A stretch of DNA of 5,446 bases, from NCBI GenBank assembly GCA_964599275.1, contig CAZRFK010000107.1, positions 1 to 5,446 of the forward strand. Reading direction: 5' to 3'. The translations under genes and the position numbers were made by a program. Source of the stretch: PUMD01 sp964599275 (GTDB taxonomy: Bacteria > Bacillota > Sulfobacillia > SLMV01). Shown here one piece after another: positions 1 through 4,968 of the stretch (position 1 is its first letter; every line of letters begins with the position of its first letter). Under the pieces are notes generated by a model that had not been told where the DNA came from, did no database searches, and saw only the letters and a program-made list of their open reading frames with translations.

Positions 1-538
1 TCAGAGGGGTGGCCCAGATGTTTCACGTGAGGGAGTCCAGAGAGACATTTTGCCCATCGTGGAAGGTACCACTGCCATGACCAAACACGGCCCTGTCAAG
101 ACTGACCACATTTTGTTCATCGCAGCTGGAGCATTCCACGTAACCAAACCTTCTGATTTGATACCTGAGCTGCAGGGTCGATTTCCTATAAGGGTTGAAC
201 TGGACTCATTATCGCGCCAGGATCTGCGCCGCATTCTGGTAGAGCCAGAGAATGCCTTGACCCGACAGTACAGTGAACTGCTGAAGATAGATGAAGTGAA
301 TCTCCAATTCACTGACGAGGGTATTGACGAAATTGCCAGAATTTCAGAGCAGATCAATGAAAGCACTGAAAATATTGGGGCCAGACGGTTGTACACAGTG
401 GTTGAGAAACTCCTGCAGGACATTTCTTTCTCAGCCCCAGAAGAAGTTCAGGGCGAGGTCATCATCGACGCCGAATATGTGCAGGAGAAGCTGGCAGACA
501 TTGTTACGGATCGCGATCTCAGTCACTACATTCTGTGA
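1..538 (+). CDS. hslU: HslU, ATPase subunit of the HslUV (ClpYQ) protease, 3' part
   Basis: This is the C-terminal part (178 residues, read from base 2) of HslU. HslU is the hexameric AAA+ unfoldase that feeds substrates to the HslV peptidase in the cytoplasm. The visible part starts just after where Walker B would lie, with GPDVSREGVQRDILPIVEG, which is almost identical to the family. It continues through HILFIAAGAF (sensor-1 strand region), PSDLIPELQGRFPIRVEL (arginine-finger region) and ESTENIGARRLYTVVEKL, where GAR at 377-385 is sensor 2. It ends in DLSHYIL; this family's C-terminal tail inserts into HslV. The full protein is usually about 440-460 residues, so roughly 60% lies upstream, including Walker A. 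The frame is intact and ends with TGA at 536-538. An apparent TTG start at 50 is internal. hslV and a xerC-type recombinase are the expected upstream neighbours but lie outside the window. Confidence 0.97.
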   Translation, partial: QRGGPDVSREGVQRDILPIVEGTTAMTKHGPVKTDHILFIAAGAFHVTKPSDLIPELQGRFPIRVELDSLSRQDLRRILVEPENALTRQYSELLKIDEVNLQFTDEGIDEIARISEQINESTENIGARRLYTVVEKLLQDISFSAPEEVQGEVIIDAEYVQEKLADIVTDRDLSHYIL

Positions 539-586
539 TCAATTACTTAGCACGGTATAAGAATATACATTCCAACAAGTAGCAAG

Positions 587-612
587 TTGACGGATAAGTG
601 CTAATCCGACAA
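587..612. repeat. Inverted repeat downstream of hslU
   Basis: TTGACGGAT at 587-595 pairs with ATCCGACAA at 604-612, giving a 9-base stem with one A-A mismatch and an 8-base loop. It lies 48 bases after the hslU stop, where a terminator is expected, but it is followed by AAATAAG rather than a T tract. It is therefore not a classical intrinsic terminator. It could be an mRNA 3'-end stabiliser or a regulator site. Confidence 0.4.
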
Positions 613-655
613 AATAAGACTGTGTTGGAGACGTGTTCGCAGAAATCTTTGATAT

Positions 656-680
656 TTTGCCCTAAACAGGCAAATTTCCT
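656..680 (+). terminator. Weak candidate terminator after hslU
   Basis: TTTGCC at 656-661 pairs perfectly with GGCAAA at 669-674 around a 7-base loop, and TTTCCT follows. The stem is short and the T tract is only three bases. This is a low-confidence candidate for ending the hslU transcript, chosen because no better intrinsic terminator is visible before the flagellar leader. Confidence 0.25.
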
Positions 681-718
681 GATTCTGAGGCAGGAATCGC
701 CGAGCAGGCGTTGAATAT

Positions 719-850
719 ATGAATAAACAAGAAAAATTAGAATGTATTTCTGTTGTTAGTTGTTATTGGAGTTTGGTGTGTTATCTCACCATATCCAAGG
801 ACAGCAGGCTCATTGAAAAATTTAACCGTAAGAGCCTAGAGCTCCGATAA
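719..850 (+). other. Short open frame (43 codons), coding doubtful
   Basis: An ATG at 719 opens a frame that ends with TAA at 848-850, inside the 5' edge of the riboswitch aptamer. The product would start MNKQEKLECISVV and end SRLIEKFNRKSLELR. The C-terminal half has a faint likeness to the short Spo0E-like phosphatase family (a helix ending in a Ser-x-x-Leu-Asp motif), but the Asp is replaced by Arg and the frame stops there. The upstream AGGCG is only a weak SD. It may be chance, a decayed gene or a leader peptide. I do not call it a gene. Confidence 0.15.
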
Positions 851-936
851 GGGCAAACCCAGTGAAAGCTGGAGGCGCAAAGCCGTGGTTCTAAAGCCAG
901 TACTGCTGGTCACGATGGCCGGGCTACCGAAGGGCT
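840..936 (+). ncRNA. Cyclic-di-GMP-I (GEMM) riboswitch aptamer
   Basis: The conserved GEMM-I core is present in order: GGGCAAACC at 851-859, a hairpin capped by a GAAA tetraloop (stem 859-863/868-872, loop 864-867), GCGCAAAGCC at 875-884, CTAAA at 891-895 at the expected tetraloop-receptor position, a distal stem CCAG/CTGG (897-900/906-909), and GGCCGGGCTACCG at 917-929. A closing stem AGCTC/GGGCT (840-844/932-936, one G-U pair) is proposed. By comparison with the Vibrio cholerae Vc2 aptamer, the ligand-contacting bases G20, A47 and C92 should correspond to about g852, a879 and c927; this is an inferred mapping. The aptamer senses the second messenger c-di-GMP and lies 94 bases upstream of flgB, the first gene of a flagellar operon. 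In Clostridioides difficile an aptamer of the same class is known in the flgB leader. Confidence 0.92.
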
Positions 937-999
937 GTTTTGTATTTGTATGAAACTTCTCCTTCCTTGAGGTTATCACTACCTCTTAGCTCCCCGAGA

Positions 1000-1010
1000 T
1001 TTGCGCCTCC
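1000..1010 (+). promoter_or_regulatory. Anti-aptamer strand complementary to the riboswitch core
   Basis: TTTGCGCCTCC is the exact 11-base reverse complement of GGAGGCGCAAA at 871-881. That aptamer segment includes the last two bases of the tetraloop-hairpin stem and the core around the predicted ligand-stacking adenine (a879). Pairing would unfold the binding pocket, so it should exclude c-di-GMP binding. Complementarity stops exactly at both ends (t870/t1011 and g882/a999 do not pair). Confidence 0.8.
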
Positions 1011-1022
1011 TTAATAGGGAGG
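1006..1022 (+). promoter_or_regulatory. SD-sequestering hairpin before flgB
   Basis: CCTCC at 1006-1010 pairs perfectly with GGAGG at 1018-1022 around TTAATAG. The helix can extend inward by T-G and T-A pairs. It hides the flgB SD. The CCTCC strand is shared with the anti-aptamer at 1000-1010, so this hairpin and the long-range pairing with 871-881 are mutually exclusive. The SD lies 7 bases before the flgB ATG at 1030. Confidence 0.78.
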
Positions 1023-1029
1023 TTTTAGA

Positions 1030-1398
1030 ATGTCCTTCATCTCAAATTCCGATATTTCCACAGATATAGCTCAACGTTCTCTGGAGGGGCTGTGGCAAGC
1101 TCAAAACATTGCTTCTGCCAATATAGCTAATGTGGAAACCCCGGGATACAAAGTCCGCCAATTTGATTTCGATTCCTATATGGATGATGCGCTAGATGCC
1201 TTAAACAATGGGGAAACAATTGATAAGAATGCTTATGTCAGCACTGATCGGAGTACATCACTCAGAGTTGACGGCAGCAATGTAGATCTGGAGCAGCAGA
1301 CAATAGCAGTTATGCAGAACGCAATGCGCTATCAAACCGTAATGTCGCAGCTGGGACGTAAGTTTGAGCTGCTCAATTCTATTGTGCGTGATGCATGA
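1030..1398 (+). CDS. flgB: Flagellar basal-body proximal rod protein FlgB
   Basis: FlgB (122 residues, close to the family norm of about 110-140) forms part of the proximal rod that joins the MS ring to the distal rod across the cell envelope. It is exported by the flagellar type III system without a cleaved signal peptide. The N-terminal rod-family motif ANIANVETPGYK is at residues 30-41 and the FlgB-typical RVDGSNVDLE at 79-88. The C-terminal amphipathic helix MQNAMRYQTVMSQLGRKFELL follows, and such helices pack in the rod core. The ATG at 1030 has SD GGGAGG with a 7-base spacer. That SD is masked by an upstream hairpin tied to a c-di-GMP riboswitch, so flgB is probably the direct target of the switch. 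flgC follows after a 22-base gap. Confidence 0.96.
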   Translation: MSFISNSDISTDIAQRSLEGLWQAQNIASANIANVETPGYKVRQFDFDSYMDDALDALNNGETIDKNAYVSTDRSTSLRVDGSNVDLEQQTIAVMQNAMRYQTVMSQLGRKFELLNSIVRDA

Positions 1399-1420
1399 AG
1401 ATCAGAGGGGGTCGAGGAGT

Positions 1421-1885
1421 ATGTTTGATGTACTGGATATTTCCGGTTCAGCATTAACCGCTGGTAGAACGCGCATGGATGTAGTTGCGTCCAATATTGC
1501 AAACGTTGAAACCACCCGTACCAGTGAAGGAGGGCCATATCGCCGGAGAACCGTCGTTCTTGGCTCACAAAACTCGGGTCGGTTTGATGCTGTCTTGAAG
1601 CACCATATGGCACAGCTGCCATCAGGGCTTTCTCACTCATTGGACAGAAATGATTCCGGTGAAGTAGCTATCAGGCGAATTGCCAGCGATACAAACCAAC
1701 CACAACTGCGTTACGCCCCTGATCATCCCGATGCTGACGAGGAAGGGTATGTTGCATATCCCAATGTCGATGTTGTGCGAGAAATGACCGATCTGCTGTC
1801 TGCCAGTCGTGCCTATCAGGCCAATTCCAGAGTAATGGATATCAACCGGGACTTAATTTCTTCAACCCTTCGCATGGGGCGCTGA
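1421..1885 (+). CDS. flgC: Flagellar basal-body rod protein FlgC
   Basis: FlgC (154 residues) is a proximal rod subunit that assembles with FlgB and FlgF. The N-terminus FDVLDISGSALTAGRTRMDV is followed by ASNIANVETTRTSEGGPYRR (residues 23-42), which is diagnostic for FlgC. The C-terminus carries YPNVDVVREMTDLLSASRAY (113-132) and the conserved end DINRDLISSTLRMGR. The protein is slightly longer than many homologues (about 135-150) because of a charged middle region. The frame opens further upstream (from 1364) but that would overlap flgB by 35 bases. The ATG at 1421 gives the family-standard N-terminus and has SD AGAGGGGG (1404-1411) at 9 bases. Its stop TGA overlaps an ATG at 1885, so it is translationally close to fliE. 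Confidence 0.96.
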   Translation: MFDVLDISGSALTAGRTRMDVVASNIANVETTRTSEGGPYRRRTVVLGSQNSGRFDAVLKHHMAQLPSGLSHSLDRNDSGEVAIRRIASDTNQPQLRYAPDHPDADEEGYVAYPNVDVVREMTDLLSASRAYQANSRVMDINRDLISSTLRMGR

Positions 1886-1902
1886 TGAGAAAGGGGATTA
1901 TC

Positions 1903-2232
1903 ATGAACCTGAACAACAATGTGTCAAATATTTACAATCAAGGGGCAGCCCGAACTGAAATAACTCCTCCAGTTTCTGAGGTTATATCAAAGGACAGCGG
2001 TGGAAACACAGGTGGGGATTTTGAATCCGTTTTCGCAGATGCAGTCCAGGAGCTTAACAGCGCCGAAGCCAACGCAGACAGTACTCTGGTTGAACTGGCC
2101 ACAGGACAAACTGATGATATTGCCGGTGCTGTAATCAAGGCTGAGAAGGCGCAGTTAGCATTCGGTACGGCTTTGAAGATGCGCCAGGAGATATTGGAGG
2201 CCTATAACAAGATAATGCAGATGCCGGTTTAA
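1903..2232 (+). CDS. fliE: Flagellar hook-basal body protein FliE
   Basis: FliE (109 residues; usual about 100-110) connects the MS ring to the rod and is an early export substrate. The variable, Asn/Thr-rich N-terminus is followed by the typical FliE helices: DFESVFADAVQELNSAEANA, then the FliE signature ATGQTDDIAGAVIKAEKAQL and the end FGTALKMRQEILEAYNKIMQMPV. I chose the ATG at 1903 because AAAGGGG at 1890-1896 lies 6 bases upstream. An in-frame ATG at 1885 overlapping the flgC stop (ATGA-type overlap) would add six residues (MRKGII) but has only a poor SD (GGGGC). fliF begins 22 bases after the stop. Confidence 0.94.
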   Translation: MNLNNNVSNIYNQGAARTEITPPVSEVISKDSGGNTGGDFESVFADAVQELNSAEANADSTLVELATGQTDDIAGAVIKAEKAQLAFGTALKMRQEILEAYNKIMQMPV

Positions 2233-2254
2233 TTATTGGAGGTAGGTGAACCAG

Positions 2255-3913
2255 ATGTCCGGATGGCTCGAGCGCGGAAAAACATGGTGGGATGAATGTC
2301 CCAGCTGGCAGCGTATTCTGGCAGTGGGGGGAATTATCTGTCTGCTTTTAGCTGTTGCTGGTTGGCAACTCCTATCGGCAGGTCAGTATCGTGAGATGAC
2401 CCCTGTGTTCACTGATATAGATCTACAGGATTCTGCTGCTATAAAGGAATATATGGACGAGCATAATATTTCGTATGAAATAGTTGATGGTGGGACGGTT
2501 GCCGTTCCTGCAAACCAGGTACACGAGGTCCGTCTTGAGTTGGCTTCTGAAGGTCTGCCAAGCGGTGGTTCGGTTGGTTTCGAAATAATGGATGAATTGT
2601 CACTGGGAGCTACAGATTTTGAGCGTCACGTCAGTTATATCCGAGCCCTGCAGGGCGAGCTTGCTCGGACAATAGAAGGTCTGCAGGAGGTAGAACAGGC
2701 TCGCGTGCACATAGTTTTGCCAGAAGACAGCGTTTTCGCCTCTGAATCATCCCCTGCTTCTGCATCTGTATTTCTGAAAATCTCCCCCCTCTCGCAGATG
2801 GACCCTGAAAGCATACGGTCAGTAATGTATCTGGTTTCAGCAGGTGTTGAAGGACTGGAACCGGACAACGTAACCGTGGTGGACACAGACGGTAACATGC
2901 TTTCAGCTCGCGTTTCTGCAGAGGAAGGGCACAGAAGCAGTCCTGAGGACAATCTACATAAACAGGTGGTTTTTGAACAGGATCTATCACACCAGCTGAA
3001 AAGCACGCTGGAACAGGTATTGGGACATGGAAATGTCGTGGTACAGGTTTCTGCAGATATCAATTTTGATGAGCGGCAGATAACACAGGAAGTTTTCGAG
3101 CCCATCTCTGATGAAGAGGGATTGGTAACTGAGCTGCACCGGGTTGAGGAGTTTTTCGAGGGCTCTTCGGAAGATATGGAATTGGAGGCGGGTACCGAGG
3201 GTAATACACCGACTACCTATCCATACACAGGAATGGGCGGGGAATCCACCTACGAACGCACTGAAGTGACAGAGAAGGCGGTAGTCAACCGTATTATTGA
3301 AGAACGCACCGTTGCTCCAGGTAGTGTTGAAGAGCTATCAGTTGCAGTAATGGTCAATGAGGAGCTGACTCCTGAGGAGGAAGCCACCCTGGGAGATGTG
3401 GTTTCTGCAGCTCTTGGCGGGGGAGGCGAAGATGAATATCAAATCGCCGTACTGGGAAGGCCCTTTGATACATCACTGGCCGATGAGGTCAGTGATGACA
3501 TGGGGGGCGATGTACCAGTTGATGGATCCGAACCAGGATTAATTCCTCCATGGGTAATACCTTATGCTGGCGGTGCAGGTCTTGTGCTGGTACTGCTGAT
3601 GGGACTGCTGTTGGGGCGGGCTCTCGGGGGACGCAGTGAGCCGGAAGTTCAGTTCGAGTCTCCAGCTGATCTTGATGAGCTAGCTGAACAACTGCCCGTT
3701 ACACAACAACAGCAGCATCAGCAGAGGGCTGCTGATGAACAGAGGCAGGCTTTACTAGAAGCCATTGGCTACGCTGAAGAAGATGGCCTGGAGGGCTCAG
3801 CTGCTGAAGTGGCAGAAGAGAATCCTGCTAGAGTTGCCGAGCTGCTGCGCACCTGGTTAGCCGAAGGCAATGGTCAGAATGCCAGTCCACCAGCAAGTGA
3901 TAGGACTGATTGA
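2255..3913 (+). CDS. fliF: Flagellar MS-ring protein FliF
   Basis: FliF (552 residues, normal length) forms the MS ring in the cytoplasmic membrane, the base on which the rotor and export gate are built. It has a first membrane helix at about residues 21-40, then the periplasmic YscJ/FliF ring domains with hallmark segments EMTPVFTDIDLQD, GLPSGGSVGFEIMD and LQGELARTIEGLQEVEQARV. The FliF_C region includes VVNRIIEERTVAPGSVEELS. The second membrane helix is at about 433-454. A cytoplasmic tail ends in ENPARVAELLRTWLAEG (about 522-538), the conserved FliG-binding helix. The protein is strongly acidic and carries a Gln/His run (484-490) after the second helix. The ATG at 2255 is preferred: AGGTGA lies 5 bases upstream and GGAGG 12 bases upstream. 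A GTG at 2246 lies only 3 bases from GGAGG, too close for normal initiation. Confidence 0.97.
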   Translation: MSGWLERGKTWWDECPSWQRILAVGGIICLLLAVAGWQLLSAGQYREMTPVFTDIDLQDSAAIKEYMDEHNISYEIVDGGTVAVPANQVHEVRLELASEGLPSGGSVGFEIMDELSLGATDFERHVSYIRALQGELARTIEGLQEVEQARVHIVLPEDSVFASESSPASASVFLKISPLSQMDPESIRSVMYLVSAGVEGLEPDNVTVVDTDGNMLSARVSAEEGHRSSPEDNLHKQVVFEQDLSHQLKSTLEQVLGHGNVVVQVSADINFDERQITQEVFEPISDEEGLVTELHRVEEFFEGSSEDMELEAGTEGNTPTTYPYTGMGGESTYERTEVTEKAVVNRIIEERTVAPGSVEELSVAVMVNEELTPEEEATLGDVVSAALGGGGEDEYQIAVLGRPFDTSLADEVSDDMGGDVPVDGSEPGLIPPWVIPYAGGAGLVLVLLMGLLLGRALGGRSEPEVQFESPADLDELAEQLPVTQQQQHQQRAADEQRQALLEAIGYAEEDGLEGSAAEVAEENPARVAELLRTWLAEGNGQNASPPASDRTD

Positions 3914-3939
3914 GAGAAGGGAGGGGACACCAGTTGCCA

Positions 3940-4968
3940 ATGACCGACGAAAAAATCCTGAGTATAAATCACCTCACGGGTCGGGAAAAAGCTGCCGTAC
4001 TGCTGATAACCCTTGGGACTGACACTGCAGGAAAAGTTATGAAGCATTTTTCAGATGATGAAATAGAGGCAATTGCTTACGAGATTGCACGCATAGACAA
4101 GGTTCCGTCGGATGTCCGCGAGAAGGTTATGGAGGAATTTGCCAGCATCGCTACCGCCCAAAAATACGCCTCGCAGGGTGGTCTGAACTATGCTCAAAAA
4201 ATCCTCGAACAGGCCATGGGTAGTCAACAGGCCGTTGATATAATGTCGCGTCTTAGTTCATCGATGCAGACCAGACCGTTTGAGGTTTTACGAAAGATGG
4301 ATCCGGAACATATTAATGATTTCTTACAGGGGGAACACCCCCAAACTATTGCACTTATACTATCTTATTTACAACCTGAGCAATCAGCTGCAGTGTTGAG
4401 ATCGCTTCCTGAGGAACAGCAGGTGGATGTAGCCAGAAGACTTGCAGTTATGAACCGTACTTCTCCAGCGATTGTTCAGCAGCTAGAAACCCTCCTTGAA
4501 CATAAATTCTCAAATTTGATGTCCCAAGATTATACAAAAGCCGGCGGGGTTGACTCGCTCGTAGAAATACTCAATCGCGTTGATAGGGGAACAGAGAAGG
4601 TAATCCTTGGGCAATTGGACAATTCAGATGAAGATCTTGCAACTGAAATAAGGAACGAACTCTTCACATTCGATGATCTGGCTAACCTCGATGATCGGGC
4701 CCTTCAGCGACTACTCCGTGAAGTTGATATGCAGGAAGATCTACCGATGGCACTTAAGGCCAGCAGTGATGAAGTCAAGGAGACAATTTTGAACAACGTG
4801 TCTCAACGAGCACAGGAAGCTTTGAAAGAGGACATGGAATATCTGGGTCCAGTCAGGTTGAGCATGGTAGAAGATGCTCAACAGGAAGTTGTAAACATCG
4901 CCCGTCAATTAGAAGATGAGGGAGAGATTGTCCTTGCCCGAGGCCGAGAAGACAGTATGGTCGTCTAA
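3940..4968 (+). CDS. fliG: Flagellar motor switch protein FliG
   Basis: FliG (342 residues; usual about 330-340) sits on the MS ring, binds FliF through its N domain and FliM through its middle and C domains, and takes torque from the stator. LTGREKAAVLLITLG opens the N domain. The EHPQ motif of the middle domain is at 132-135. The C domain holds LFTF at 241-244 (usually MFxF), DDRALQRLLREVD, and the torque helix. The E. coli torque residues K264, R281, D288, D289 and R297 match K273, R290, E297, D298 and R306, so only Asp288 is changed, conservatively to Glu. There is one extra residue between EVD and ALK. The start is ambiguous: TTG at 3934 has better spacing (7 bases from GAGGGG at 3921-3926), while the ATG at 3940 lies 13 bases away. 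The choice changes only two residues. fliH overlaps its 3' end. Confidence 0.96.
   Translation: MTDEKILSINHLTGREKAAVLLITLGTDTAGKVMKHFSDDEIEAIAYEIARIDKVPSDVREKVMEEFASIATAQKYASQGGLNYAQKILEQAMGSQQAVDIMSRLSSSMQTRPFEVLRKMDPEHINDFLQGEHPQTIALILSYLQPEQSAAVLRSLPEEQQVDVARRLAVMNRTSPAIVQQLETLLEHKFSNLMSQDYTKAGGVDSLVEILNRVDRGTEKVILGQLDNSDEDLATEIRNELFTFDDLANLDDRALQRLLREVDMQEDLPMALKASSDEVKETILNNVSQRAQEALKEDMEYLGPVRLSMVEDAQQEVVNIARQLEDEGEIVLARGREDSMVV

Larger units (their letters stand above)
539..832. other. Gene-poor stretch between hslU and the flgB riboswitch
   Basis: These 294 bases contain no convincing gene. They hold two short hairpins (587-612 and 656-674), a third weaker inverted repeat (TTCCTG at 676-681 with CAGGAA at 691-696), and most of a 43-codon open frame starting at 719. 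The stretch is A/T-rich compared with the flanking genes. The promoter of the flagellar operon should lie in or near it, because the aptamer at about 840-936 must be transcribed. I could not find a convincing -35/-10 pair. The best fragments (TTGGAG at 625, TTGATA at 649, TTGAAT at 711) lack a good partner at 16-18 bases. Confidence 0.6.
937..1029 (+). promoter_or_regulatory. Riboswitch expression platform of the flgB leader
   Basis: This untranslated segment links the aptamer to flgB. It begins with a T-rich run (GTTTTGTATTTG, 937-948), continues through a pyrimidine-rich patch (956-968) and a small hairpin GAGGT/ACCTC (969-973/981-985), then reaches the switching strand at 1000-1010 and the SD GGGAGG at 1017-1022. 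No strong terminator hairpin with a T tract is visible between 950 and 1029, so control of translation looks more likely than control of termination. The T-rich run directly after the aptamer closing stem could still give some termination or pausing. Confidence 0.7.

Noticed and set aside
821..850. A sigma-28-like promoter (CCGATAA at 844-850)
   Set aside because: There is no TAAA-type -35 at the right distance, and a transcript starting just downstream would lack the 5' strand of the aptamer. The bases fit the riboswitch edge.
937..960. A strong intrinsic terminator as the riboswitch output
   Set aside because: The T-rich run is interrupted by G and A, and the only stem beside it is the short aptamer closing stem. 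No competing antiterminator is clear, whereas the SD-masking design is exact.
871..1010. The 11-base inverted repeats as ends of an invertible DNA switch, like the flagellar switch known in the C. difficile flgB leader
   Set aside because: The left copy is part of the conserved aptamer core and the right copy fits an anti-aptamer role. Inversion of 882-999 would destroy the aptamer, 11 bases is short for such a site, and no recombinase gene is in the window. An RNA explanation is simpler.
1364..1420. An upstream-extended flgC start overlapping flgB
   Set aside because: The added 19 residues do not resemble FlgC, and the ATG at 1421 has a good SD and the family N-terminus.
2631..3105. Long open frames on the minus strand inside fliF
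   Set aside because: They are antisense shadows of a clearly coding fliF, with Cys/Ser-rich products that resemble nothing I recognise.
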